DNA of 60,016 nucleotides from Acidimicrobiales bacterium (GTDB taxonomy: Bacteria > Actinomycetota > Acidimicrobiia > Acidimicrobiales > VFJN01), in assembly GCA_035316325.1 (NCBI GenBank), contig DATHJB010000015.1:1-60016 (forward strand), given 5' to 3'. The translations under genes and the position numbers were made by a program. This document shows positions 26,342-35,707 of the stretch, piece after piece. Numbering within the stretch: the stretch's first letter is position 1; each line of letters opens with the position of its first letter. Under the pieces are notes generated by a model that did not search any database, had not been told where the DNA came from, and saw only the letters and a list, made by a program, of their open reading frames with translations.

Positions 26342-27612
26342 GCACATCTCGCGACCTGGGTCGCATCCTCACCTCCCGCACCCTGCGCGGGTTCGCGGAC
26401 GGGTTCGTCAGCGTCCTCCTCGCCCAGTACCTCGCCGAGCTGGGCTTCTCGCCGGTCGAGATCGGCGCCGTCGTCACCGCGACCCTGGTCGGCAGCGCCG
26501 CGTTGACGCTCTCGTTCGGCCTCACCGCCCACCGGTTGCGCCTGCGGACGCTCCTGCTGGCGGCGTCGGTGATGATGGCGGCCACCGGTCTCGGGTTTGC
26601 CTCGCTCACCGGCTACTGGCCGTTGCTGGTGGTCGCCGCGGTCGGCACGCTCAACCCGAGCTCCGGCGACGTCAGCGTGTTCCTCCCGACCGAGCAGGCG
26701 CTCGTCGCCAACCAGGTCACGGCCACCGCCCGGCCCCGGGTGTTCGCCCGCTACAACCTGGCCGGGCTGCTCGCCGGCGCCTTCGGGGCACTCTTCTCCG
26801 GGCTGCCGCAGCTGGCCGCGGACCGGTTCGGGTGGTCGGTCCTGAGCGCCCAACGGCTGGGCTTCGTCGGCTACGCCGTGGTCGGGGTCGTGGTGTTCGC
26901 CCTGTACCGCGGCCTCCGCGTCGACCAGGACCCGGTGGCGACAGACGGGGACCCGGGCTCGTCACCGCCGGAGCGGCGGAAGGCGCTGGGCTCGTCGCGG
27001 CGCACGGTCCTGGAGCTGGCCGCGCTGTTCAGCCTCGACTCCGCCGGCAGCGGGTTCGTGGTGACGTCGATCCTGGTGCTGTGGCTGCACCTGCGCTTCG
27101 ACCTCGGCGCCGGGGCGACGGGCACGATCTTCTTCGCGACCGGCCTGCTCGGCGCGTGCTCGCAGCTCCTCGCACCCCGCCTGGCGGCGCGGATCGGGCT
27201 CATCCGCACCATGGCGTACACCCACATGCCCGCCAACGCCCTGCTGGTGCTGGCGGCGTTCGCCCCGAGCGGCCCGGTCGCCGTGGCGCTCCTGCTCACG
27301 AGGTCGCTGTTCTCCCAGATGGACGTGCCGGCCCGACAGTCCTTCGTGATGACCGTCATCCCCGAGGAGCGACGGCCGGCCGCCTCGAGCATCACCAACG
27401 TGCCCCGCAGCCTCGCCTCGGCGGCCACCCCGCTCCTCGCCGGGTCGCTGCTCGGCGCCTCGACGTTCGGGTGGCCCCTGGTCATCGCCGGCACGACGAA
27501 GCTGACCTACGACCTGCTGCTCGTCGTGCTCTACCGCCACGTCCCCGAGCAGCCGGGCGCCACCCGCGTTCAGGCCCGGTTCAGCGACGTGCGCGACGGT
27601 GGACCTCGATGA
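26338..27612 (+). CDS. MFS transporter, start codon unusual
   Basis: About 424 residues with some ten to twelve hydrophobic helices; a major facilitator superfamily carrier. LTSRTLRGFADGFVSVLLAQYL is a normal MFS first helix (quoted from LTSRTLRGFADGF to VLLAQYL) and PEERRPAASSITN is a cytoplasmic loop motif. No ATG, GTG or TTG lies in this frame between about 26030, deep in the lipoprotein gene, and 26568, beyond helix two. The only junction-like start is CTG at 26338, which overlaps the upstream TGA as CTGA. Either CTG is used or translation reinitiates there. The boundary is therefore approximate. The next gene starts at an ATGA overlap. Confidence 0.75.
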   Translation: MSTSRDLGRILTSRTLRGFADGFVSVLLAQYLAELGFSPVEIGAVVTATLVGSAALTLSFGLTAHRLRLRTLLLAASVMMAATGLGFASLTGYWPLLVVAAVGTLNPSSGDVSVFLPTEQALVANQVTATARPRVFARYNLAGLLAGAFGALFSGLPQLAADRFGWSVLSAQRLGFVGYAVVGVVVFALYRGLRVDQDPVATDGDPGSSPPERRKALGSSRRTVLELAALFSLDSAGSGFVVTSILVLWLHLRFDLGAGATGTIFFATGLLGACSQLLAPRLAARIGLIRTMAYTHMPANALLVLAAFAPSGPVAVALLLTRSLFSQMDVPARQSFVMTVIPEERRPAASSITNVPRSLASAATPLLAGSLLGASTFGWPLVIAGTTKLTYDLLLVVLYRHVPEQPGATRVQARFSDVRDGGPR

Positions 27613-27821
27613 GCCCTCCACGCCCGACTCCCTGGTGGCGGCAGGTCTTCCACTGGCCGCTGTTCGTCGTCCTGGCCGCGGTGCACATCGTGTACCTGCC
27701 GCTGGTGCTCAGCGAGCGCGAGGACGACGTCGTCTCGATCGTCGCCGGCCTCGTCTACCTGGGCCTCGCCCTGGCCGACCTGCGCCTCCGCCGCACGCCG
27801 TCCCGACCTCGCTCCGGCTGA
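27609..27821 (+). CDS. Small two-helix membrane protein
   Basis: A 70-residue protein with two hydrophobic segments (about 13-33, HWPLFVVLAAVHIVYLPLVL, and 40-58) and basic ends. The ATGA overlap with the MFS gene indicates translational coupling and a possible accessory role for the transporter. No family is recognised. Confidence 0.65.
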   Translation: MSPPRPTPWWRQVFHWPLFVVLAAVHIVYLPLVLSEREDDVVSIVAGLVYLGLALADLRLRRTPSRPRSG

Positions 27822-27822
27822 G

Positions 27823-27850
27823 CCCGGGGCCCGGGGCCCGGGGCCCGGGG
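27823..27850. repeat. Four tandem CCCGGGG units
   Basis: The 7-bp unit CCCGGGG is repeated four times without error between two co-directional genes. Each unit overlaps a GGGCCC/CCCGGG palindrome, so strong secondary structure is possible. It may act as a terminator-like block or be a slippage-prone tract. Confidence 0.8.
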
Positions 27851-27867
27851 GTTAGCGTCGCCCCCTG

Positions 27868-29403
27868 GTGCGAGAGCGGAGGAGTCCCGGGACGACGTGG
27901 CGGGCGGTCGTGGCCGTCGCACTCCTGTGGGCTGTGGCCCCCGGCTCGGACGACGCACCGGACGACGCACCGGACGGGGAGGACGACGCCGGTCCCCCGA
28001 AGCCCCTCGCCGTCGAGGTCACCGGCCCGACGGAGCCGACGGTCGTGGTGGTGGGCGACACGGCGGCCGACCTGGCCCTCGCCACCAGCGAAGCCGTGTT
28101 CGAGGCGGCCCCGATCGTGGTCGTGGCCCCGGCCGACGACCCCGATGCCCAGGCCCGGGCCGCCGTCACCGCCGTCGACCTCTCGGCCCCCTTGCTGCTC
28201 ACCATCGGAGCCGCCACCGACCCGGTAGCCGACGAGCTGACCCGGCTGGGGACCGAAACCGTCGTCGCGTTCGGTGAGGAGGTGGCCGACTGGGCCGGGG
28301 AGATCGACGACGGGCCCGAGGTCGTCGTCGCTCCCGCCGGCGAGGGCGAGCTGCCGGCGACCGAGCTCGACGCACCGCTGGAGGACGTGCTGGTCGTCGT
28401 CGGGAACGACCCGACCGCCACCGCGGCGACGGCCACCGCCCGCAGCAGCGGCGCCCGGGTCGTCACCGTCGCCGGCGGCGATCCCCGCGCCGACCCGGCC
28501 GCCATCGAGGCCCTCGCCGCCGACCCACCCGATCGGGTGCTGGCCGTCGGCAAGCAGTTCGGCCCGGCCGAGATCCTCCGTCGCCGGCTCGACGTCGCCG
28601 CCACCGGGGTCCAGCTCCCCGGCGGCGGCCAGGTGCTCTTCCCGCACCGGCGCATGGCGGCTCTCTACGGTCACCCCGGCGCGCCCGCCCTCGGGGTCCT
28701 GGGCGAGCAGCCGCTCGACGCCAGCGTCGCCCGCGCCCGCCAGCTGGCCGGCAGCTACGACGGCCTCGTCGCCCAGCCCGTGGTGCCGGCGTTCGAGATC
28801 ATCGCCACCGTCGCCTCCAGCGCGCCCGGGCCCGACGGCAACTACGCCAACGAGTCGAGCGTCGACGAGCTGCGCCCCTGGGTCGACGCCGCGGGGCGAG
28901 CGGGGGTCTACGTCGTCCTCGACATCCAGCCCGGCCGCACGGACTTCCTCACCCAGGCCCAGCGCTACGAGGAGCTCCTGCGCCAACCCCACGTCGGCCT
29001 GGCCCTCGACCCCGAGTGGCGGCTCGGGCCCCAGCAGCGCCACCTCGAGCAGATCGGCACGGTCGACGCCGCCGAGGTGAACGCCGTCGCCGCCTGGCTG
29101 GCGCAGCTCACCCGCACCCACCACCTCCCCCAGAAGCTGCTGCTCCTGCACCAGTTCCAGACCCGCATGATCACCCACCGCCCGCTGGTCGACACCGGCC
29201 ACGACGAGCTGGCGGTCCTCGTCCACGCCGACGGCTTCGGCACCCACGCCCAGAAGCTCGCCACCTGGGGCCGGATGCTGGTCGACCCGCCGCCCGGGGT
29301 CTGGTGGGGCTGGAAGAACTTCTACGACGAGGACCAGCCCATGCTCACCCCGGCCGAGACCGCCGCCATCCAGCCATCGGTGCTGTTCGTCTCCTACCAG
29401 TGA
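27868..29403 (+). CDS. Exported protein with cell-wall-binding-like N-terminus and barrel-like C-terminus
   Basis: A 511-residue protein. A signal-peptide-like start (residues 10-27) is followed by an acidic linker. Residues about 50-240 show repeated phrases such as VVVVGDTAADLALATSEAVFEAAP, VVVAPADDPDAQA and GTETVVAFGEEVADW, recalling cell-wall-binding repeat 2 modules. Residues about 255-511 form a separate domain beginning FPHRRMAALYGHPGAPALG, with VYVVLDIQPGR, GLALDPEWRL and GVWWGWKNFYDED, a layout that resembles a glycoside-hydrolase-like barrel. Candidate catalytic acids are the D and E in LDPEW. Activity is unproven. The GTG start is chosen at the signal peptide. Confidence 0.75.
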   Translation: MRERRSPGTTWRAVVAVALLWAVAPGSDDAPDDAPDGEDDAGPPKPLAVEVTGPTEPTVVVVGDTAADLALATSEAVFEAAPIVVVAPADDPDAQARAAVTAVDLSAPLLLTIGAATDPVADELTRLGTETVVAFGEEVADWAGEIDDGPEVVVAPAGEGELPATELDAPLEDVLVVVGNDPTATAATATARSSGARVVTVAGGDPRADPAAIEALAADPPDRVLAVGKQFGPAEILRRRLDVAATGVQLPGGGQVLFPHRRMAALYGHPGAPALGVLGEQPLDASVARARQLAGSYDGLVAQPVVPAFEIIATVASSAPGPDGNYANESSVDELRPWVDAAGRAGVYVVLDIQPGRTDFLTQAQRYEELLRQPHVGLALDPEWRLGPQQRHLEQIGTVDAAEVNAVAAWLAQLTRTHHLPQKLLLLHQFQTRMITHRPLVDTGHDELAVLVHADGFGTHAQKLATWGRMLVDPPPGVWWGWKNFYDEDQPMLTPAETAAIQPSVLFVSYQ

Positions 29404-29425
29404 CGCCCGGGCCGGCGGTCGTCGG

Positions 29426-29460
29426 TTGTCAGATACCCCCCACCCCTATATGGTGTCGCC
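29426..29460 (+). promoter_or_regulatory. Leaderless copper promoter with CsoR-like C-tract
   Basis: TTGTCA (29426-29431), a 17-base spacer and TATGGT (29449-29454) lie six bases before the copZ ATG. The spacer is GATACCCCCCACCCCTA, whose TACCCC/CCCCTA halves recall the C/G-tract operators bound by CsoR regulators. The CsoR-type gene encoded downstream is the likely ligand-responsive repressor. Confidence 0.6.
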
Positions 29461-29667
29461 ATGAGCGAGCGCACCTTCACCGTGACGGGCATGACGTGCG
29501 ACCACTGCGTCGCCGCAGTGCAGGCCGAGGTGGCGAGCCTGCCGGGCGTGACCGGCGTCGCGGTCGACATGAGGAGCGGCCGGGTGACGGTCGCCAGCGA
29601 CCAGCCCCTCGACGACGTGGCGGTGCACGCCGCGGTCGAGGAAGCCGGTTACGAGGTCGGCGGATGA
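29461..29667 (+). CDS. copZ: Copper chaperone CopZ
   Basis: A 68-residue heavy-metal-associated (HMA) domain protein. The copper ligands are C13 and C16 in GMTCDHC. The predicted beta-alpha-beta-beta-alpha-beta fold fills the whole protein. It hands Cu(I) to the transport ATPase encoded 0.9 kb downstream. The stop overlaps the next start as ATGA, beginning a tightly packed copper operon. Confidence 0.95.
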   Translation: MSERTFTVTGMTCDHCVAAVQAEVASLPGVTGVAVDMRSGRVTVASDQPLDDVAVHAAVEEAGYEVGG

Positions 29668-30599
29668 CGCCGCTCGCGAAGCTCACCGCCTACGTGGTCG
29701 TGCTGGGCACGGTCGTCGGGGGCGGGGCGGCCGTCGGGAACGCCGTCGGGCCGATCGACGACGCCGCCGACGAGGCACCCGCACACGACGACGCGCACGA
29801 ATCGGGCGCCGATGCCGACACGGACGCCGCGGCGCACGAGGCAGGCCCGACCGACGCCGAGCACGCGGGCGACGAGCAGCCGCTGCCCGGCGGCGTCCTG
29901 GTCGCCGACCAGGGTTACCGGATCGAGGCCGACGAGACGATCCTGGCGGCCGGGTCGGCCCAGCCGTTCACGTTCCGCATCACGGGGCCCGACGGCGCGC
30001 CGGTGCACGGGTTCGTCGACGACCACGAGCGCGAGCTCCACCTCATCGTGGTGGGCTCCGACCTGGGCACCTACGCCCACCTGCACCCCTCGCGGGCGGA
30101 CGACGGCACCTGGAGCATCGAGCTGCCGGCGCTGGCGCCCGGGACCTACCGGGCCTTCGCCGACTTCGCCGTGGCCGACGGCCCCGAGCTGACCCTCGGC
30201 GTCGACCTGGCGGTGCCCGGCACGGCGACGTTCGCCGCGCTGCCCGCCCCGGACCCGACCGCCGCCGTCGCCGACGGCTACGAGGTGACGATCGCCGGCG
30301 CACCCGAGGCCGGCGCCACCAGCGAGGTCGAGCTGACCGTCACCAAGGACGGCCGGCCCGTCACCGACCTGCAGCCCTACCTCGGAGCGTTCGGGCACCT
30401 GGTCGCCATCCGCGGCGGCGACCTCGCCTACCTGCACGTGCACCCGGTGGGCGAGGCCGTGCACGACGGATCGGCCCGGGGTGGGCCGTCGGTCCGCTTC
30501 GCCCTCGAGGTGCCCTCGCCGGGCGACTACCGGCTGTTCTTCGACTTCTCGCACGGCGACGAGGTCCGCACCGCGGCCTTCACCGTGGAGGTGCCATGA
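29664..30599 (+). CDS. Membrane-anchored secreted protein of the copper operon
   Basis: A 311-residue protein with one N-terminal membrane segment (about 5-27) and a His/Asp/Glu-rich linker (about 30-75, phrases [10 protein letters not shown] and AAAHEAGPT). Two beta-sandwich-like repeats follow, each with a His-rich turn: [18 protein letters not shown] (about 130-147) and [16 protein letters not shown] (about 250-265). These turns could bind copper outside the membrane. Genes of this type are often found between CopZ and CopA in actinobacteria. It overlaps both neighbours by ATGA junctions, so its dose is tied to the chaperone and the pump. Confidence 0.85.
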   Translation: MTPLAKLTAYVVVLGTVVGGGAAVGNAVGPIDDAADEAPAHDDAHESGADADTDAAAHEAGPTDAEHAGDEQPLPGGVLVADQGYRIEADETILAAGSAQPFTFRITGPDGAPVHGFVDDHERELHLIVVGSDLGTYAHLHPSRADDGTWSIELPALAPGTYRAFADFAVADGPELTLGVDLAVPGTATFAALPAPDPTAAVADGYEVTIAGAPEAGATSEVELTVTKDGRPVTDLQPYLGAFGHLVAIRGGDLAYLHVHPVGEAVHDGSARGGPSVRFALEVPSPGDYRLFFDFSHGDEVRTAAFTVEVP

Positions 30600-32863
30600 C
30601 CACCGCCACCCGCGTCGACCTCGCCATCGGCGGGATGACCTGCGCCTCCTGCGCAGCCCGCGTCGAGAAGCGCCTCAACCGGCTCGACGGCGTGACCGCG
30701 TCGGTCAACTACGCCACCGAGCAGGCCCGCGTCGAGGTGGCGGGCGACGCCGTGGCCCCGGAGGACCTGATCGCCGCGGTCGAGGCGGCGGGCTACACGG
30801 CCCGCCTGCCGCAACCCACCGGCCCCGCCGGAGCGGCGAGCGGGACCGACGCCGACCAGCCCGACGAGGCCGAGATCGCCACCCGGTCGCTGCTCGGCCG
30901 GCTGCTGTGGTCGACCGTGCTCACGGTCCCCGTCGTGGTGCTGGCGATGGTGCCGAGCTGGCAGTTCGACTACTGGCAGTGGCTGTCGCTGACGTTGGCG
31001 GCGCCGGTCGTGATCTGGGGCGCGGCGCCCTTCCACCGGGCCGCCTGGCTCAACCTGCGCCACGCCACCGCCACCATGGACACGCTGGTCTCGGTGGGCA
31101 CACTGGCGGCCTTCGGCTGGTCGCTCTACGCCCTGTTCCTGGGCGAGGCCGGCGTGACCGGCATGACCCACGGGTTCTCGCTCCGGCCGGAGCGGGGCAT
31201 GGGCGACAGTCAGATCTACCTGGAGGTCGCCGCCGGCGTCACCGTGTTCCTCCTGGCCGGCCGCTACTTCGAGGCCCGTGCCAAGCGGCGGTCGGGCGCG
31301 GCGCTGCGGGCCCTGCTGGAGCTCGGCGCCAAGGACGTCGCCGTCCGTCGCGACGGCGAGGAGGTGCGGGTGCCGGTCGACCAGCTGGTGGTGGGCGACG
31401 AGTTCGTCGTCCGGCCGGGCGAGAAGGTGGCCACCGACGGCGTCGTCGTCGAGGGCTCCTCCGCCATCGACGCCTCGCTGCTGACCGGCGAGAGCGTGCC
31501 GGTCGAGGTCGGGCCGGGCGACGAGGTGGTCGGGGCGACCGTCAACGCCGGCGGCCGACTGGTCGTGCGGGCCACCCGGGTCGGCGCCGACACCGCCCTG
31601 GCGCAGATCGCCCGGCTGGTGCAGGACGCGCAGTCCGGGAAGGCGCCGGTGCAGCGCCTGGCCGACCAGGTGGCGGCGGTGTTCGTCCCGGTCGTGATCG
31701 CCCTGGCGGCGGCCACGCTGGGCTTCTGGCTGGGTGCCGACGGCGACGCCGCCGCGGCCTTCACCGCCGCAGTGGCGGTGCTGATCATCGCCTGCCCCTG
31801 CGCCCTGGGGCTCGCCACCCCGACCGCGCTCATGGTCGGCACGGGCCGGGGTGCCCAGCTGGGCATCCTCGTCAAGGGGCCCGACGTCCTCGAGGCGACG
31901 CGGCGGGTCGACACCGTCGTGCTCGACAAGACCGGCACCGTCACCACCGGCCACATGGCCCTGGTCGACGTCGCCACCACCGGCGACACGTCCGTCGAGG
32001 AGGCGTTGCGGCTCGTCGGCTCGCTGGAGGACGCCTCCGAGCACCCCGTCGCCCGGGCCGTCGCGAGTGGTGCCAGGGACCGGGGCGTAGCGCTCGTGCC
32101 GGTCGAGGGTTTCGCCAACACCCAGGGCCTGGGTGTGCAGGGCGTCGTCGACGGCCACGCCGTGCTGGCCGGCCGGGAGCAGTTCCTCGCCGACTGGGCA
32201 CTCCACCTACCGGCCGAGCTGGCCTCGGCGAGAGCCGATGCCGAGGCCGAGGGGCGGACCGCCGTGCTGGCGGGCTGGGACGGCGCGGTCCGGGCCGTGT
32301 TGGTGGTCGCCGACACGGTGAAGCCGACGTCGGCCGAGGCGGTGCGCGAGCTGCGGGCGCTCGGGCTGCGGCCGGTGCTGCTCACCGGCGACAACCGGCG
32401 GGCCGCCGACGCGGTCGCCGGCCAGGTGGGTATCGACGAGGTCGTGGCCGAGGTGCTGCCCCAGGACAAGGTCGACGTCGTCCGGCGACTCCAGGACGAG
32501 GGCCGGGTCGTCGCCATGGTCGGCGACGGGGTCAACGACGCCGCGGCGCTCGCCCAGGCCGACCTGGGCCTGGCCATGGGCACCGGCACCGACGTGGCGA
32601 TCGAGGCCTCCGACCTGACGCTGGTGCGCGGCGACCTGCGGGTGGCGGCTGACGCCATCCGCCTGTCCCGCCGGACGCTCGGCACGATAAGGACCAACCT
32701 GTTCTGGGCCTTCGCCTACAACCTCGCCGCCCTGCCGCTGGCCGCCGCGGGGCTGCTCAACCCGATGATCGCGGGGGCCGCGATGGCGCTGTCCAGCGTC
32801 TTCGTCGTCTCCAACAGCCTGCGACTGCGCCGCTTCCGGGCCCGGTCGTCGTCCACTCCCTAG
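30596..32863 (+). CDS. copA: Cu(I)-translocating P-type ATPase CopA
   Basis: A 755-residue P1B-1 ATPase. A cytosolic HMA domain with GMTCASC (13-19) is followed by about eight membrane helices. The transport motif is CPC (C400-P401-C402), the phosphorylated aspartate is D444 in [15 protein letters not shown] is the nucleotide-domain HP motif and GDGVND (643-648) the hinge. CPC specifies Cu(I)/Ag(I) export. It lies between the secreted protein (ATGA overlap) and the CsoR regulator, 8 bp downstream. Confidence 0.97.
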   Translation: MTTATRVDLAIGGMTCASCAARVEKRLNRLDGVTASVNYATEQARVEVAGDAVAPEDLIAAVEAAGYTARLPQPTGPAGAASGTDADQPDEAEIATRSLLGRLLWSTVLTVPVVVLAMVPSWQFDYWQWLSLTLAAPVVIWGAAPFHRAAWLNLRHATATMDTLVSVGTLAAFGWSLYALFLGEAGVTGMTHGFSLRPERGMGDSQIYLEVAAGVTVFLLAGRYFEARAKRRSGAALRALLELGAKDVAVRRDGEEVRVPVDQLVVGDEFVVRPGEKVATDGVVVEGSSAIDASLLTGESVPVEVGPGDEVVGATVNAGGRLVVRATRVGADTALAQIARLVQDAQSGKAPVQRLADQVAAVFVPVVIALAAATLGFWLGADGDAAAAFTAAVAVLIIACPCALGLATPTALMVGTGRGAQLGILVKGPDVLEATRRVDTVVLDKTGTVTTGHMALVDVATTGDTSVEEALRLVGSLEDASEHPVARAVASGARDRGVALVPVEGFANTQGLGVQGVVDGHAVLAGREQFLADWALHLPAELASARADAEAEGRTAVLAGWDGAVRAVLVVADTVKPTSAEAVRELRALGLRPVLLTGDNRRAADAVAGQVGIDEVVAEVLPQDKVDVVRRLQDEGRVVAMVGDGVNDAAALAQADLGLAMGTGTDVAIEASDLTLVRGDLRVAADAIRLSRRTLGTIRTNLFWAFAYNLAALPLAAAGLLNPMIAGAAMALSSVFVVSNSLRLRRFRARSSSTP

Positions 32864-32871
32864 GAGGTTCC

Positions 32872-33156
32872 ATGCGCGGTTACACGATGAACAAAGAGGA
32901 CTACGGCAAGCGGCTCCGCCGGATCGAGGGCCAGGTGCGGGGCCTGCAGCGGATGATCGACGAGGACGACTACTGCATCGACGTCCTCACCCAGGTCAGC
33001 GCCGTCACCAAGGCGCTGCAGAGCGTCGCGGTGGGCCTGCTCGACGAGCACATCCGCCACTGCGTCAGCGATGCCGCCCGCGGCGACGACGCCGACCACG
33101 CCGCCGAGATGGTCACCGAGGCCACTCGAGCGATCGAACGCCTCGTCAAGTCCTGA
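32872..33156 (+). CDS. csoR: Copper-sensing repressor CsoR
   Basis: A 94-residue DUF156 regulator. The Cu(I) ligands C35, H60 and C64 have the spacing of mycobacterial CsoR (C36-H61-C65), with Y34 before the first cysteine. Cu(I) binding releases it from the operator. TAGGAGG five bases before the ATG is a strong ribosome site; an in-frame ATG five codons later is the alternative. It lies between the two copper pump genes and probably controls the promoter at 29426-29460, whose C-tract resembles CsoR sites. Confidence 0.95.
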   Translation: MRGYTMNKEDYGKRLRRIEGQVRGLQRMIDEDDYCIDVLTQVSAVTKALQSVAVGLLDEHIRHCVSDAARGDDADHAAEMVTEATRAIERLVKS

Positions 33157-33173
33157 CGAACCGAGGTTCCGCC

Positions 33174-35213
33174 ATGTCCGACCACCACGCCGCCCACGAC
33201 CACGATTCGCACGCTGCTCACGAGGGCCCCAACGGGCACGGCGGGCACGACAAACACGCGGGGCACGATCCGGAGGCTTTCCGGCGGCGGTTCTGGCTGA
33301 GCCTGGCGGCCACGGTCCCCCTGGTCGTGACCAGCGAGATGGTCATGGACTGGTTCGGCTACGAGCTCGACTTCGCCGGGATGAGCTGGCTGGGCCCGGT
33401 GCTCGGGTCGTTCGTGTTCTGGTGGGGTGGCTGGCCGTTCCTCAAGGGCGGCGTCGACGAGGTGCGGGACCGCCAGCCCGGGATGATGCTGCTGATCTCG
33501 ATGGCGATCACGGTCGCCTACGTCGCCTCGATGGCGAGCAGCCTCGACCGCTTCGACCTCGACTTCTGGTGGGAGCTGGCGGCCCTCGTCACGATCATGC
33601 TGCTGGGGCACTGGCAGGAGATGAAGGCGATCGGCCAGGCCCAGGGCGCGCTCGCCGCGCTGGCCGAGCTGCTGCCCGACGACGCCGAGCGGGTCGGGCC
33701 CGACGGCGCTGTCACCACGGTGTCGCTCGCGGACCTGCAGGTCGGCGACGTGGTGCTGGTGCGCTCCGGCGCCCGCGTGCCGGCCGACGGCGGGATCGTC
33801 GAGGGCGAGGCCGAGCTGGACGAGTCGATGATCACCGGCGAGTCGCGCCCCGTCGCCAAGTCGCCCGGCGACAAGGTGGTGGCCGGCACCGTGTCGACCG
33901 ACTCCGCCATCCGGGTGCGGGTCGACGCCGTGGGCGACGACACCGCCTTGGCGGGGATCCAGCGCCTGGTCGCCGACGCCCAGGCCAGCCGCAGCCGGGC
34001 CCAGGCCCTGGCCGACCGCTTCGCCGCCCTGCTCTTCTACGTCGCCACGGGGGCCGGGATCGTCACGTTCCTGGCCTGGTGGGGCCTCGGCGACCTCGAC
34101 GACGCCGTGGTCCGCACCGTCACCGTGCTGGTCATCGCCTGCCCCCACGCCCTCGGCCTGGCGATCCCGCTGGTCATCTCGCTGTCGACCGCCGTCTCCG
34201 CCCGGGCCGGCATCCTCGTGAAGGACCGCCTGGCGCTGGAGCGGATGCGCACCATCGACGCCGTCCTGTTCGACAAGACCGGCACGCTCACCCGGGGCGC
34301 CCACGTGGTGTCGGGTGTCGCCGCCGTCGATCCTGACCTCGACGAGGCTGCGGTCCTGCGCCTGGCCGCCGGCGTGGAGTCCGACAGCGAGCACCCCCTG
34401 GCCCGGGCCATCGTCGCCGCGGCCCGGGAGCGGGGCGAGGGTGACGTCGCGGCGGCTTCGGGCTTCCGGTCGCTCACGGGTCGGGGCGTCGAGGCGACGA
34501 TCGACGGCATCGCCTACGCCGTCGGTGGGCCCGCCCTGCTGCGGGAGCGTGGGTTGGAGGCGCCGGCCGCGGTCGATGCGTGGCGGTCGCGGGGCGCTTC
34601 GGTGCTCCACCTGGTGCGGGGCGACGAGGTGGTCGGGGCGTTCGCCCTGGAGGACGAGGTGCGGCCCGAGGCCCGCCAGGCGGTCGCCGACCTGCAGCGG
34701 CTCGGCGTGCGGGTGGTGATGATCACCGGCGACGCCCGCCAGGTCGCCGAGTCCGTGGCCTCCGATCTCGGCATCGACGAGGTGTTCGCCGAGGTGCTCC
34801 CCGAGGACAAGGACACGACGGTCGCCAAGCTCCAGGCCCGGGGGCTGTCGGTCGCCATGGTGGGCGACGGCGTGAACGACGCCCCGGCGCTGGCCCGGGC
34901 CGACGTCGGCATCGCCATCGGCGCCGGCACCGACGTGGCCATCGAGTCGGCCGGCGTGGTGCTGGCCGCCAGCGACCCGCGGGGCGTCACCGGCATCATC
35001 CGGCTCTCCCGGGCCAGCTACCGCAAGATGGTGCAGAACCTGGGCTGGGCGGCGGGCTACAACGTGGTCGCCATCCCCCTGGCCGCCGGCGTGCTGGCCT
35101 GGGCGGGGATCACCCTGTCGCCGGCCGTCGGCGCCATCCTGATGAGCCTCTCCACGATCGTCGTCGCCCTCAACGCCCAGCTCCTCCGCCGCCTCGACCT
35201 CACCCCGACTTAG
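33174..35213 (+). CDS. copB: CopB-type copper P-type ATPase
   Basis: A 679-residue P1B-3-type ATPase. The first 35 residues are His-rich (HHAAHDHDSHAAHEG and HGGHDKHAGH) in place of an HMA domain. The transport motif is CPH (C323-P324-H325), the mark of the CopB branch. The phosphorylated residue is D367 in DKTGTLT, SEHPLARA is the HP motif, and GDGVNDAPAL closes the ATP domain. CopB-branch pumps are reported to move Cu(II) and Cu(I). It starts 17 bp after csoR. Its stop codon overlaps that of the convergent lipoprotein by four bases. Confidence 0.95.
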   Translation: MSDHHAAHDHDSHAAHEGPNGHGGHDKHAGHDPEAFRRRFWLSLAATVPLVVTSEMVMDWFGYELDFAGMSWLGPVLGSFVFWWGGWPFLKGGVDEVRDRQPGMMLLISMAITVAYVASMASSLDRFDLDFWWELAALVTIMLLGHWQEMKAIGQAQGALAALAELLPDDAERVGPDGAVTTVSLADLQVGDVVLVRSGARVPADGGIVEGEAELDESMITGESRPVAKSPGDKVVAGTVSTDSAIRVRVDAVGDDTALAGIQRLVADAQASRSRAQALADRFAALLFYVATGAGIVTFLAWWGLGDLDDAVVRTVTVLVIACPHALGLAIPLVISLSTAVSARAGILVKDRLALERMRTIDAVLFDKTGTLTRGAHVVSGVAAVDPDLDEAAVLRLAAGVESDSEHPLARAIVAAARERGEGDVAAASGFRSLTGRGVEATIDGIAYAVGGPALLRERGLEAPAAVDAWRSRGASVLHLVRGDEVVGAFALEDEVRPEARQAVADLQRLGVRVVMITGDARQVAESVASDLGIDEVFAEVLPEDKDTTVAKLQARGLSVAMVGDGVNDAPALARADVGIAIGAGTDVAIESAGVVLAASDPRGVTGIIRLSRASYRKMVQNLGWAAGYNVVAIPLAAGVLAWAGITLSPAVGAILMSLSTIVVALNAQLLRRLDLTPT

Positions 35214-35707
35214 CCCATCTCGGCGTGGTCGCCGTGGTCGGAGGTCTGGGCCTCGCCCCAGTCGTGGAGGGCCTGGACCACCTCGGGATCGTCGGACGAG
35301 AACGTGAGGCGGGCGCCGTCGGGCAGCCGGACACTCTCGACGTCGACGGACGCGGCCCTCGCCTCGAGCGTCGCCAAGCCCGGCATGTCGTCGCCGTGGA
35401 TCGCGGCCGGGTCGCCGTAGTCGCCGCGCCGGAACCGCTCGGCCTCCTCCGCCAGGTGCTCCTGCACCAGCTCGACCTGCTCGGCGTCGTCGGGCCGGTC
35501 GGCGACCACGGTCTGGACCAGCCCGCGGTCGGTCGGCTCGAACCGGTGCGTCGTGGCGTCGAGGTCGAACGGCATCACGTCGGCGCCCCGCTCCGCCACC
35601 TCCTCCTGGCGATCCCTGACGGCGTCGGGGTCGTCGGTGCAGCCGGCAACCGCCACCGCCACGACTAGGGCGACGGCGACGGCCACGGCGAGGCGGTCAG
35701 TCCTCAC
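35210..35707 (-). CDS. Lipoprotein downstream of MarR regulator
   Basis: A 165-residue lipoprotein with lipobox VAVAGC at about C22-23. The acidic mature part contains AEEAERFRRGDYGDPAAIHGDDMPGL and a C-terminal His/Asp run (DHGDHAEMG), which could bind metal. It resembles a short copper-linked lipoprotein only by context. The GTG at 35707 is preferred over an ATG at 35728 because GGAGG lies six bases upstream. The gene overlaps the 3' end of the MarR gene by 11 bp, so the two form one operon. Confidence 0.75.
   Translation of the reverse strand: MRTDRLAVAVAVALVVAVAVAGCTDDPDAVRDRQEEVAERGADVMPFDLDATTHRFEPTDRGLVQTVVADRPDDAEQVELVQEHLAEEAERFRRGDYGDPAAIHGDDMPGLATLEARAASVDVESVRLPDGARLTFSSDDPEVVQALHDWGEAQTSDHGDHAEMG

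Noticed and set aside
27823..27850. CCCGGGG repeats as a restriction-related or phage att site
   Set aside because: No integrase, tRNA or flanking duplication is present; a slippage tract is enough.
29401..29460. Copper riboswitch upstream of copZ
   Set aside because: The promoter lies so close to the ATG that no leader remains; a protein operator explains the C-tract better.
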